Of a stretch of DNA of 64,000 bases, positions 53,240 to 61,790 are shown piece by piece. A program made the translations under genes and the position numbers. The notes under the pieces were generated by a model. That model had not been told where the DNA came from, did not search any database, and saw nothing but the letters and a program-made list of their open reading frames with translations. How positions within the stretch are numbered: the first letter of the stretch is position 1; each line of letters opens with the position of its first letter. This DNA comes from Magnetospirillum sp. SS-4 (lineage in GTDB: Bacteria > Pseudomonadota > Alphaproteobacteria > Rhodospirillales > Magnetospirillaceae), in assembly GCF_902729425.1 (NCBI RefSeq), contig NZ_CACVCH010000024.1:81996-145995 (forward strand). The letters run 5' to 3'.

Positions 53240-53420
53240 ATCTGGTAAATGGCGTGACTTGGAAAAGTTGGACGTAAGGCTGTCCGGAGGCAAATAGCTC
53301 GGCCGACGTGGTGGGCTCCGTGCGGGTTCGCCGCCATCCCCACCCCGCCATTGATCCGTCCCTCGCGACGGCGTCTCCGGCGGTCCCCGCGCTTATCGGG
53401 TCCGGGTCCCCCATCAGGCG
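53240..53420. other. Gap between the dnd island and the ParB genes
   Basis: 181 bases with no gene. It is very GC-rich from 53314 onward and AT-richer before. No hairpin terminator with a T run was seen, although both flanking genes are convergent here. A good candidate place for the edge of an inserted unit, but no repeat was found by eye. Confidence 0.4.
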
Positions 53421-54338
53421 TCAGACCGCCGGTCCCGCCTGGTCAAGAGAGGCAGCGGCGATGATCGCCCGGAACTCCTCCAGGAATTCCGGGTGGTAGG
53501 TGGAAAGATAGCGCTCGATCTCGGAATTGCCGATCAGCTTCGAGAGGTAGCCGGTGGCGATCACCAGTTGGAGGACGTCGTCGCCATACGAGGCCTCGAC
53601 GGCTTTGAAATCCCGCTGCAACGCCTCCATCTCGCGTTCCATCCGGGCCATCTGCTCGGCGGTGATCCCGCCCACCTGCTTCGGACGCTCAGGGTTGACC
53701 AGATCGTGCTGGCGGGTGGCGGCAAGAATGGCCTTGGCATAGCTCGATGAAAAATTCCCCGCCGCATTCATCAGTTCGGCCGCCTCGATCTGTCGGGCAG
53801 GCTTCATCCGCTTCAGTGTTTCGAATGTCTTGGTATTGATCGACTTGTCCTTCAGCAGGTCGATGACCTCGGGACAGATGCCCTCCAGAAGGCCGCGCCT
53901 GCGCTTGATCTGCTTGACGTCGACGTCGAGGGCCTTGGCGATCTTTTCCTCCGGGACGCCCCGCTCGATGGCACGGACGATCATGTAGTGCTCCTGGATG
54001 GTCGCCAGCCGGTTGATCCGCTTGTTGTAGGTATAGGATTCGTCGTCGTCGGAAACGAGGCAGCGGACTTCGCGTTCCCCCATGTCCATGAGCGCGGCAA
54101 GGCGGAGGTGCCCGTCCAGCAGCAGGTAGCGGCCGTCGCCGTCCTTGGGCCGTGCGACGACCAGCGGCTCGATGATGCCGATTTCCGCGATGGAGGTGGC
54201 GATCAGCTTGCATTTGACCGACTGCCTTTGGGCCGCCGTCACCTGATGCAGCGGTAGGATGACCTCCACCGGCAGGGTGACGAGGGCGGACTCGAATGCA
54301 GCTTTCACCATCTGCGGCACGTCAACCTCCGGCCCCAC
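53421..54338 (-). CDS. RepB/ParB-family protein, downstream of the recombinase
   Basis: 305 aa. ParB-like N-terminal domain (SIAEIGIIEPLVVARPKDGDGRYLLLDGHLRLAAL), then a RepB C-terminal-type helical domain (IAKALDVDVKQIKRRRGLLEG, with KTFETLKRMKPARQIEAAELM). Such proteins partition plasmids, but here no ParA gene is near; instead a serine recombinase lies upstream on the same strand. It overlaps the other ParB-like gene by 17 bases. Confidence 0.82.
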   Translation of the reverse strand: MGPEVDVPQMVKAAFESALVTLPVEVILPLHQVTAAQRQSVKCKLIATSIAEIGIIEPLVVARPKDGDGRYLLLDGHLRLAALMDMGEREVRCLVSDDDESYTYNKRINRLATIQEHYMIVRAIERGVPEEKIAKALDVDVKQIKRRRGLLEGICPEVIDLLKDKSINTKTFETLKRMKPARQIEAAELMNAAGNFSSSYAKAILAATRQHDLVNPERPKQVGGITAEQMARMEREMEALQRDFKAVEASYGDDVLQLVIATGYLSKLIGNSEIERYLSTYHPEFLEEFRAIIAAASLDQAGPAV

Positions 54339-55200
54339 CCAGACGCTCCTGCAAGGGGCGCGGCATGGTATTCATCGATTCGGCCCGCAGCAGGGTGACG
54401 AAATGATCGTCGGCCAACAGGCGACGCAGGGCATTCACCACGAAGATCAACCGGCTCTGGATCAGCGCCGCCTTCTTGACCAGCAACTTCTGGCGCTCGG
54501 TTTCCTTGCGGTAGGCGCGAACCAGGGCGTCGGCGGTGACCTGTTTCCGTGACCGGTTGCCGCCGGTCATCTGCATGCGCTTGCCGCTGAGATTACGCTG
54601 CTCGATGATCCGTCGGATGGCCACCAGTTGATTGCCTGGTAGCGCCTTGGCCTCGTAGGCCTCGGCGAGCGCCTGCTGAACGTCGGCATCCTTCGCTTTG
54701 GCAATTTCCATGGCGATGCTGTAGGGCATCACCCCCCGCTCGATGGCGGCGAGGAGGCGCTTTTCGCCATGCTCCAGAAGATAGCAAAGGGCGTAGATGT
54801 ACTCGCTGCTGAAATCGGTCTTGGCCGCGATGTCGCCGATGGAATAGCCGCGGTCCTTGAGCGAGCCGATCTCTCGCAGCAGTTCGAGCGGGGTGTGGTG
54901 GCGGCGCGCCAAGTTCTCCACCAGCGACATAACGAAGCAGTCATCCCTTGATGCCTGGATGACCACGGCGGGGATCTTGCTCTGGCCCAGCGCGACGAAC
55001 GCCTCTAGCCGGCCCTGGCCACAGACCAGGTCATAGCCGGAGCCGTCCCCCCGCAGGCTGACGGTGATCGGCTTTTTCAGGCCGAGATGGGCGATGCTGG
55101 TGACCAGTTCCTGAAAGATTCGCTTGTTACGGACCCGCGGGTTCAGCACCTTGATGGAGTCGACCGCGATCATGTGGATCTGCTGGGCGTCTTCGCTCAT
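54322..55200 (-). CDS. Second ParB-like protein of the recombinase operon
   Basis: 292 aa from ATG at 55200, overlapping the recombinase stop. ParB-type nuclease domain motif (RIFQELVTSIAHLGLKKPITV, then LVCGQGRLEAFVALG), helix-turn-helix region (YSIGDIAAKTDFSSEYIYALCYLL) and a basic C-terminus. It probably binds DNA near the recombination site, acting as a directionality or synapsis factor for the recombinase, a role inferred from operon structure. Confidence 0.78.
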   Translation of the reverse strand: MSEDAQQIHMIAVDSIKVLNPRVRNKRIFQELVTSIAHLGLKKPITVSLRGDGSGYDLVCGQGRLEAFVALGQSKIPAVVIQASRDDCFVMSLVENLARRHHTPLELLREIGSLKDRGYSIGDIAAKTDFSSEYIYALCYLLEHGEKRLLAAIERGVMPYSIAMEIAKAKDADVQQALAEAYEAKALPGNQLVAIRRIIEQRNLSGKRMQMTGGNRSRKQVTADALVRAYRKETERQKLLVKKAALIQSRLIFVVNALRRLLADDHFVTLLRAESMNTMPRPLQERLGGAGG

Positions 55201-56813
55201 GCGGCGCTCCTGATGCTGGCACGCGATGCCAGCCAGATGAAGTGGTCGATGGACTCGAAGCGGTAGGCATCCCAATAGATGCCATTGTCCTCCTTCAGGC
55301 GGACGGCCCCCGCGGTGACATCAACACGGGGCAGTAAGTAATAATCGAGGGGATGCTCGTTTTCAGCATCCATGCGGATGGCGACGGTGATGTCAGGCCG
55401 CAGGCCGGCGTCGAAGCGGATCTTCCAGCGCAGCGTTCCGCTCGCCATCGTCAGGCAGCGCACGATGACAATAGAGGCGGTGAACTCGTCGTTGATGGTG
55501 AGGAGGTCGGTCGCCGAATCACACTGGACACTGCCGCTGAGGCGCTCGATGTTGGCGATAACCCCGGCCAGGATGTCCGGGTACATGCGCCGGAGGGCAC
55601 GGTTGGTCTCGATGTAGCGGTAATCCCGGCCGGGCGAATAGCCCACCATCTGGTAGGCCCGCAGCAGGCTGCCGAACCGGCTGCGGAAGGCCGAGCTCGA
55701 TGGGAAATGCTCGGCCTCGTCGATGACCAGGCCGGAGAGATGGCCGCGCTCCTGCAGCAATCGCCGCAGCCCATCCAGCATCTCCTCATCGGAATAGTGA
55801 ACCGCCCGCTGGCGGATGATCGCCTGGGCGGCCTCAAACAGGGGATGGTCGACGATGGGCTCGAAGGCGCCTTCGGCCCGTACCCACAAGTCGGGACAGT
55901 TCTTCACCCGCTTCTTCTTCAGTTTGAACGACATCCGGTTCCAGATGTTGTTGCCGATGTATTTCTCGTTGATCAGCACCTGATGGACCGTGCCGCGTGT
56001 CCACGGGCGGCCAAGGTCGGTGACGAGGCTGCGGCCGTTGAGCTGGGCGGCGATGTCGCCCTCGGACATCCCGTCCTCGACGAAGGCCCGGTACATCCAT
56101 CGGACGATTTCCACCTCGTCGCCCGGCCCCGGGACCAACACGACGCGATCAGTCTGAATGCTCTTGTGCTCGCCACGCGTGAGTTCACCCTTGGCGGCGC
56201 CAGCCTGGTCGACCAGTTGGCGGCGCAGACCGTAGCCGGCCGGACCACCCTGCCGGTAGCCATGTTCGATCAGGCGGCATTGCCCGGCGAAGACCTTGAC
56301 CGAGAGCTCACGGCTGTATTCGCCGGCCATCTTGCGCTTGAGCATCTTCTGGATGTCGGAGCCGAAGCTGCCATCATTCTCGAACGGCTCGGCGCAATAC
56401 AGCACATCGATCCCAGCCCGCCTGCAGACAAATTCGTTGTGCGCGGCCTCGTCGGCGTCCTGGAACCGACCCCAACGGCTGATGTCATAGACCAGGATCA
56501 AGGAGAAGTCGGCCCGTCCCCCCTGCACGTCATCGAGCAGCCGCTTGAGGGCATCCCGGCCTTCAAGGTTGAGGCCGCTCTTGCCCTCATCTGCGTAGGT
56601 GCTGACGATATCGATGCCGCGCCGCGCGGCATACTGGCGGATGGCGTCCTCCTGGTTTTCCGTCGAGTACTGCTGATGCTCGGTCGACATCCGCACATAC
56701 TGCGCGGCCCGTACCGCGACCGCGGGTGTTGCGCCGCGTTCCCCGGCACCGTGTCGGCCATAATTTTCCAACTCCCGAGATCCTTGGTCTGGCGGCCGAT
56801 CTCCCGGCATCAA
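55197..56813 (-). CDS. Large serine recombinase
   Basis: 538 aa. Resolvase domain with QYVRMSTEHQQYS (catalytic Ser43), DEGKSGLNLEGRDALKRLL and LVYDISRWGRFQDADEA. Recombinase and zinc-ribbon-type domains follow (RGTVHQVLINEKYIGNNIWNRM), then an unusual 200-residue C-terminus (SSAFRSRFGSLLRAYQMVGYS, and RLSGSVQCDSATDLLTIN). It integrates or excises DNA with short att sites. Two ParB-like genes follow in the same operon. Confidence 0.9.
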   Translation of the reverse strand: MMPGDRPPDQGSRELENYGRHGAGERGATPAVAVRAAQYVRMSTEHQQYSTENQEDAIRQYAARRGIDIVSTYADEGKSGLNLEGRDALKRLLDDVQGGRADFSLILVYDISRWGRFQDADEAAHNEFVCRRAGIDVLYCAEPFENDGSFGSDIQKMLKRKMAGEYSRELSVKVFAGQCRLIEHGYRQGGPAGYGLRRQLVDQAGAAKGELTRGEHKSIQTDRVVLVPGPGDEVEIVRWMYRAFVEDGMSEGDIAAQLNGRSLVTDLGRPWTRGTVHQVLINEKYIGNNIWNRMSFKLKKKRVKNCPDLWVRAEGAFEPIVDHPLFEAAQAIIRQRAVHYSDEEMLDGLRRLLQERGHLSGLVIDEAEHFPSSSAFRSRFGSLLRAYQMVGYSPGRDYRYIETNRALRRMYPDILAGVIANIERLSGSVQCDSATDLLTINDEFTASIVIVRCLTMASGTLRWKIRFDAGLRPDITVAIRMDAENEHPLDYYLLPRVDVTAGAVRLKEDNGIYWDAYRFESIDHFIWLASRASIRSAA

Positions 56814-56904
56814 AATCGACCGCAGGTTACAGCACCCAATCTGGCCGGTTTACTTCCTATCGTCTGCGCTCCAACACCTTATCTTGACGCGGAGCGGCGG
56901 AAAT

Positions 56905-57303
56905 ATGTTGCCGAAAAAGGGCAAGGTTTTTCCTGGGGGCAATGTCCAGCAGGAAGGCACGGCGGAATATGCGACGATGATCGCCGCCGCCTTGCGGGAG
57001 CAGCTTGGAACCAGCCATCAGGGGATAAAGATCGCCATGCGCTGGACCGGCGCCGGTGAGCGAACCGTCAAGAACTGGTTCGCCGGCACCCACGGTCCCA
57101 GCGGGGAGCACCTGATCGCGCTGGCGCACCATTCGGACGCGGTCCTTGAGGCGTTTCTGGGCATGGCCGGCCGACCGAGCGCGGTGGCCACGACCAAGCT
57201 CGGCGAGGTCCGCGAGAGGCTCGTGGAGACGGTGGAATTTATCGACCGGCTGACGGCCAAGGACGATGCCGATGACAGAATATCCGGGCACGCTGGCCGC
57301 TAG
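56905..57303 (+). CDS. Helix-turn-helix protein, small
   Basis: 132 aa from ATG at 56905; an earlier in-frame start at 56884 is possible. An HTH-like sequence is visible (IAMRWTGAGERTVKNWFAGTHGPSGEHLIALAHHSDAVLEAFL), which resembles XRE-type DNA binding. The rest is helical. It is divergent from the recombinase gene, so it may regulate it. The 169 bases that follow to the AlbA_2 gene hold no gene. Confidence 0.65.
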   Translation: MLPKKGKVFPGGNVQQEGTAEYATMIAAALREQLGTSHQGIKIAMRWTGAGERTVKNWFAGTHGPSGEHLIALAHHSDAVLEAFLGMAGRPSAVATTKLGEVRERLVETVEFIDRLTAKDDADDRISGHAGR

Positions 57304-57472
57304 GGCGAAAGCGGAGTGGACGGCTGCGCCCTTGACCGGCCGGAGGCCAGCGATGACAGTCCTATTGGGCCGTGATAGATGGAGGGCATGCTCGAGTTCC
57401 GGATGGGAAGCACCCTCTTGCATTTATTGGCTTGCGCTGCCAGATCGGGTGGAGTGAAGTCAAAGATGATAT

Positions 57473-59365
57473 ATGCTGTCCTTGGACAAAATGATGATGC
57501 GTTTAGCCGAAGACCTACTCCAGGAATTGTCATCACTCGATGAGTCTCATCGCATCGAGGCGAAGCGCTGTAGCCAGGTCGACCGCTCCGTTATGCAGAG
57601 TGTTTGTGCGTTCTCCAATGAACCTGGCCTGGGAGGAGGGCATTTGCTCTTGGGAGTCGTGCGCGACCCCATGGACCTTTTCGGCACCGCTTATGTGGTG
57701 GAAGGGATCGCCGATCCCGACAAGGTACAATCTGATCTGGTGAGCCAATGTGCCAGCGTGTTCAACCGCCCCATCCGGCCACGCGTTGCTGTTGAGCAGT
57801 TAAAAGGAAAGACGGTGATCGTCGTCTACGTGCCGGAGGCAAGCCCGACCGATAAACCGATCTATTTCCCGAATCTCGGTCTGCCGCGCGGCGCCTTCAG
57901 GCGCGTTGGCCCAACCGATCAGGAAGGGACTGAGGATGATCTGATCGCCTTGTATTCCGGCCACCAGACTGACACGTTGGATGCAGCCATCGTCACCGAC
58001 TCCGACCTGAGCGATATTGACCCAGCCGCGATTGGCGAGTACCGGCAACTGCGGCGTTCGATCAATCCCGACGCCGAAGAACTTGCCTGGCCCGACGAAG
58101 ACCTTCTTCGGTCCCTGGGCTGCGCGCGCCGCGACAAGGGTGAGTTGAAGCCTACGGTAGCCGGCATTCTGCTTTTTGGAACGGCGATGGCCCTCCGTCG
58201 CTGTTTCCCCATGATGCGCATCGACTACATTCGCGTTCCCGGTCGGCAATGGGTGGAAAATCCAGATCATCGCTTTGACACCCTAGAGATCCGGGTGCCG
58301 CTGTTCACCGCCATTCGGCGCGCCACAAATACCGTGCGGGACGAACTGTTCCAGTCCTTCTCGCTACCGGAAGGGGCTCTCGCCCGCGAAGACGAACCGG
58401 CGTTGCCACTGCGGGTGATCCGCGAAGCCATCGTAAACGCGGTGATGCACCGCAGCTACCGCATCCATGGTGCCATTCAGATCATCCGGTATGCCAACCG
58501 CCTGGAAATTCGCAATCCTGGACATTCGTTGAAGGCCGAAGAGCAGCTTGGCGAACCCGGCTCCGAAACCCGGAACCCCCGCCTTGCCGCCGTCCTGCAC
58601 GAGGTGAACATCGCCGAAACCAAGGGAAGCGGCATCCGTGCTATGCGCGAGCTGATGATGGCGCACGGTCTATTACCGCCGACCTTCGAATCATCGCGGC
58701 GGCCGGACCAATTCGTCGCAACCTTCCTGTTCCATCATTTCCTTGGGCCAGACGATCTCGCCTGGCTTGGGCAACTGACGAACGAGGCCATCAACGATGA
58801 GGAGGCCCGCGCCCTGGTGTTTGTCCGCGAATTGGGCGCCATCGATAACGCGGCCTACCGGGCGATCAACCGCACTGACACGCTCAATGCCTCGAGCCAC
58901 TTGCGGCGGTTGCGCGATCTGCAGTTGCTGGAGATGAAAGGGGGCGGCAGCCGAGCCTACTACGTCCCCGGCCCCCACTTCCATGAGGCAATGGTGCGCC
59001 CGCCGGCCCAGAGCGTTGGCAGGCGCGTCCCGGATAGTCACCAGGTCGCCGATAATAGTCACCAGGTCGGCCCAGATAGTCACCACCTCCTGGTGACGAT
59101 TCCGGCCGACCTGCGGGAGCGCATTCCAGCCCAAGGCAGTAAGCCCCGCCGTGAGACATTGAGGATGCTAATTCAGGATCTGTGCCGCTGGCGATCCTTC
59201 AGCGCCCGTGAGATTGCGACCATCCTGGGAAGGCAGGATCCCAAGCCGCTGGTCAGGGACTATCTCAGCCCCATGGTCGCCGAAGGGCAGCTGCAGTACA
59301 CCATTCCGGAAATGGAAAATCACCCAGACCAACGTTATGTCGTGTCACCTCCGGAACCGGAATGA
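57473..59365 (+). CDS. AlbA_2/Schlafen-type ATP-binding protein (RecG-like annotation)
   Basis: 630 aa. The N-terminal AlbA_2 domain (ESHRIEAKRCSQVDRSVMQSVCAFSNEPGLGGGHLLLGV) is followed by a GHKL-like HATPase region (LRVIREAIVNAVMHRSYRIHG, KGSGIRAMRELM) and a C-terminal winged helix (RWRSFSAREIATILGRQDPKPLVRDYL). A 7-residue repeat in the linker (DSHQVAD, NSHQVGP, DSHHLLV) is encoded by three 21-base units at 59034-59096. These proteins are usually called transcriptional regulators or RecG-like, and Schlafen-type members are common in defence islands. Confidence 0.82.
   Translation: MLSLDKMMMRLAEDLLQELSSLDESHRIEAKRCSQVDRSVMQSVCAFSNEPGLGGGHLLLGVVRDPMDLFGTAYVVEGIADPDKVQSDLVSQCASVFNRPIRPRVAVEQLKGKTVIVVYVPEASPTDKPIYFPNLGLPRGAFRRVGPTDQEGTEDDLIALYSGHQTDTLDAAIVTDSDLSDIDPAAIGEYRQLRRSINPDAEELAWPDEDLLRSLGCARRDKGELKPTVAGILLFGTAMALRRCFPMMRIDYIRVPGRQWVENPDHRFDTLEIRVPLFTAIRRATNTVRDELFQSFSLPEGALAREDEPALPLRVIREAIVNAVMHRSYRIHGAIQIIRYANRLEIRNPGHSLKAEEQLGEPGSETRNPRLAAVLHEVNIAETKGSGIRAMRELMMAHGLLPPTFESSRRPDQFVATFLFHHFLGPDDLAWLGQLTNEAINDEEARALVFVRELGAIDNAAYRAINRTDTLNASSHLRRLRDLQLLEMKGGGSRAYYVPGPHFHEAMVRPPAQSVGRRVPDSHQVADNSHQVGPDSHHLLVTIPADLRERIPAQGSKPRRETLRMLIQDLCRWRSFSAREIATILGRQDPKPLVRDYLSPMVAEGQLQYTIPEMENHPDQRYVVSPPEPE
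59034..59096 (+). repeat. Three 21-bp units in the AlbA_2 gene linker
   Basis: Direct repeats sharing ATAGTCACCA begin at 59034, 59055 and 59076. They keep the frame and encode 7-residue linker repeats, probably by slippage. The third unit is followed by CTCCTGGTGA, a near-inverted copy of CACCAGG, so the DNA could also form a hairpin. Confidence 0.7.
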
Positions 59366-59988
59366 CGGGCTACCGGGGGGGGGCTGTAAGTGATTGATTC
59401 TACAGCGGAGAGGGTTGGTTGCGAGTCCCCCTTCCTACGCCATTCTCACAAGACAAACCGGCTCTACCGCTAAGACGCGGCCTTGGATATCCCAAGGTTC
59501 CGTGCAGTTTTCGCATGTCTATGTGCTGACATGAGTTTGCCGGGAATCTGCGGGCTTCTCTCTCTGTGGCGCCTTTTCTCTCCAGACCTGTTGACACGCT
59601 CCTCCGTATCAACAGGTCGGCAGCCCCCTGGAATTCAATAATACTTCAGGAATCGCTGCGCCGTGTAGTTTGGCGATTTTCGTGGAGAACCGAAGGTGTC
59701 CGGCGACGGAGTCCGTTCGCTGTATCAACGGTATCTCCGGCTTTGGGCTGGAATGGGAAGGGCCGGTCGGGAGGCTGGAAGCGGGCATTCGAATTGATAG
59801 CGCGTTACCGCTCCCACATAGCTGCACAAAGCTAGATCACCAGAGGGTTGAGCAAGTTCCGCAAGGGAAGGTGCGGCACTTGAGTCGATTAAAGATTGTT
59901 TTTTGTGGGAGTTGCATCGACAGACAGGGCTCGTGCTGCTAGCTTGGACGAATAAAGAGTTGGCCCTGCCTTCCGGTTGGAATTCTCC
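59366..59988. other. Gene-poor region before the TIR cluster
   Basis: 623 bases with no convincing gene. Notable items are a nine-G run near 59374-59383, a segment near 59411-59451 that resembles the 3' end of a tRNA (GGTTGGTTGCGAGTCC, then CTTCCTACGCCA) but does not fold into a proper T arm, and a perfect ten-base inverted repeat (59585-59618). Several short frames lack ribosome sites. Candidate att or remnant region at the boundary between units. Confidence 0.5.
59585..59618. repeat. Ten-bp perfect inverted repeat
   Basis: GACCTGTTGA (59585-59594) and TCAACAGGTC (59609-59618) with a 14-base spacer. There is no T run after it, so it is probably not a terminator. It may be a recombinase crossover-type site or regulator operator upstream of the TIR genes. 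Confidence 0.75.
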
Positions 59989-61155
59989 ATGTCCGCTATC
60001 TACTATCTTGGATTTCTCGGACAGCCTGCTGACCACGTCGAAGCCAAGCTGCGTAAAACGCTTGGCCGCATGGTGGGAGAATTCGCCCTGACCCTCGGTG
60101 TCGAGGTCGGTTTGTCGGGGGCCGCATTCACCCCGAAGCCGGGTATGGCTGCAGCAGCCCTGTACTTTGGGTTTCCTGGGGCAAAGGACACGCCGGAGCT
60201 AACCCGGCTGGTGCGCCAGGAAGTTCCCATCATTCCTGTGGTGTCCGGCCTTACGCAATTCGGCGTAGAAACCCCGCCCGGCCTCCGTCATCTGAATGGT
60301 CTCGACTTGGACAGCCAAGATGAGGATTACACTGGCTTGGCGGCAGCCTTACTGGAATGCGTGGGGCTGCTGCCCCGTCGGCGACGGGTTTTCGTCAGCT
60401 ATCGGCGCACGGAGTCGCGGATGGCCGCGGTGCAGCTGTTCGAGGAGTTGAGCGCGCGCAAGTTCGACGTATTCCTGGACACCCACGATGTCCTGGCTGG
60501 CAAGAAGTTCCAGGAGGAGCTGTGGCACCGGCTGTCGGACTCGGACGTGGTGGTGATGCTCCATACGCCAGACTACTTCACCAGCTCATGGACGGCCCAG
60601 GAATTTTTCCGGGCGCTGGGCAAGCGCATCAGCATCCTGCGCGTCGAATGGCCTGCGACGATGGTTGCACCGAAGGTCGCCATGGCTACCGCCACCGCCA
60701 TGAAGCTGGCTGCCCACGATCTGACGATGACCGGCGAATTGTCCTCGGACGCCCTGACCGCCATCTGCTCCCAGGTTGAGTCGGTGCGAAGCAAAAGTAT
60801 AGCGATCCGCCAATCGTACCTTGCTGGCTGGATCAAGAGCGAGGTCGAGGCCATCCAAGGTGTCGTGGAAGGGGTCGGCCCCCATCGCTCCACTGTTATC
60901 CGCCTCAGTGGCGGCACCAAGGTTCTGGCCTTCACCAGCCTGGGCATTCCCACCGCTGAATGCCTACATCAAGCCGCCATCAATTCGGAGGACGGCGTCA
61001 ACGGCGCCCATGCGCTTGTATACGACACCAAGGGCTGCCCGCCACGGGTCCTTGAGCATCTCAAATGGCTGGGTGCCCATATCCCCGTTGTACGTTGCAT
61101 CGCTGCCCACGAGCTTAACTGGGTGCTTCCTGATTGGGAGGCCCCCACGCAATGA
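59989..61155 (+). CDS. TIR-domain protein, three-domain architecture
   Basis: 388 aa from ATG at 59989. Residues about 1-128 form an unassigned alpha/beta domain. A TIR domain spans about 132-215: RRVFVSYRRTES, FDVFLDTHDVLAGKKF, SDVVVMLHTPDYFTSSW and the W201-x-x-x-E205 motif holding the candidate catalytic Glu for NAD+ cleavage. Residues about 255-388 (VIRLSGGTKVLAFTSLGIPTAE, then LVYDTKGCPPRVLEHLKWLG) are a second unassigned alpha/beta domain, possibly the effector part. Its stop overlaps the next start (ATGA), so the genes are translated together. Confidence 0.85.
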   Translation: MSAIYYLGFLGQPADHVEAKLRKTLGRMVGEFALTLGVEVGLSGAAFTPKPGMAAAALYFGFPGAKDTPELTRLVRQEVPIIPVVSGLTQFGVETPPGLRHLNGLDLDSQDEDYTGLAAALLECVGLLPRRRRVFVSYRRTESRMAAVQLFEELSARKFDVFLDTHDVLAGKKFQEELWHRLSDSDVVVMLHTPDYFTSSWTAQEFFRALGKRISILRVEWPATMVAPKVAMATATAMKLAAHDLTMTGELSSDALTAICSQVESVRSKSIAIRQSYLAGWIKSEVEAIQGVVEGVGPHRSTVIRLSGGTKVLAFTSLGIPTAECLHQAAINSEDGVNGAHALVYDTKGCPPRVLEHLKWLGAHIPVVRCIAAHELNWVLPDWEAPTQ

Positions 61156-61778
61156 ACGCCATCTTTCTGTCGGCCAGCGTACCGGAGCCCGGTCGCGGGG
61201 ACTACCATGAAACGGCCGATGTGACCTTGATCCAGTTCGCGGTCTCAGCGCTGGTGACCGTGGCCCTGGGGCGGCGCCTTATTGTGTGGGGCGGTCATCC
61301 CGGCATTACGCCCGTTATCCGTGCCGCCGCCGAGGATCTCGGCGTCGATTATTCCGCCTGGGTGAGGCTGTACCAGAGCCGCTACTTCGATGGGAAATTC
61401 CCGGATGACAACAAGGCGTTTGGGAACGTCACCTACACCGACGGCGTGGCTGACGACAAGGCGGCGAGCCTAGCTCTGATGCGCCGAGAGATGATCGGAG
61501 CCTACGACTACGGGGCCGCCGTGCTGATCGGCGGCATGGACGGCACGGAAGCCGAGGTGGAGATGTTTGCCGAACTCCATACGAAGGCCCCAATCATCAG
61601 TGTGGCCTCGACCGGCGGCGCCGCCCTGAAGGTCCACGAGAAGCTGCATACGCTCGATGACGCGACAGCCATGTCGCTGGACTACCTCGGCCTGTTCTAC
61701 CGGAGCCTAAAAATCAATCCGCGGGACAAACGCTGCGACAGTAGCGTCGGGACCGGCGGCAGCTCTTCCACTTCCTGA
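61152..61778 (+). CDS. SLOG-superfamily nucleotide-sensor-like protein
   Basis: 208 aa. It begins with a Rossmann-like strand (AIFLSASVP), a Gly-rich loop GGHPGITP (47-54) and the LOG-type signature GGMDGTEAE (127-135, compare PGGxGTxxE of LOG and TRPM-type SLOG proteins). A Ser/Gly tail ends it. SLOG domains bind nucleotides or NAD-derived signals and occur next to TIR genes (for example in ThsA of Thoeris, fused to SIR2; here there is no SIR2). From memory it is nearest the LD_cluster3-type SLOGs. Probable sensor of the signal made by the TIR proteins. Confidence 0.75.
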   Translation: MNAIFLSASVPEPGRGDYHETADVTLIQFAVSALVTVALGRRLIVWGGHPGITPVIRAAAEDLGVDYSAWVRLYQSRYFDGKFPDDNKAFGNVTYTDGVADDKAASLALMRREMIGAYDYGAAVLIGGMDGTEAEVEMFAELHTKAPIISVASTGGAALKVHEKLHTLDDATAMSLDYLGLFYRSLKINPRDKRCDSSVGTGGSSSTS

Positions 61779-61790
61779 CTAGGATTTCCC

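Noticed and set aside
53421..55200. Plasmid partition locus
   Set aside because: Two ParB-like genes but no ParA and no replication initiator gene; they are coupled to a recombinase instead.
55353..57059. 568-aa plus-strand frame opposite the serine recombinase
   Set aside because: The minus strand encodes a recombinase with intact catalytic motifs; the plus frame shows no motif.
59411..59451. Intact tRNA gene
   Set aside because: Only a 3'-end-like string is present; the T stem does not pair and there is no acceptor partner upstream.
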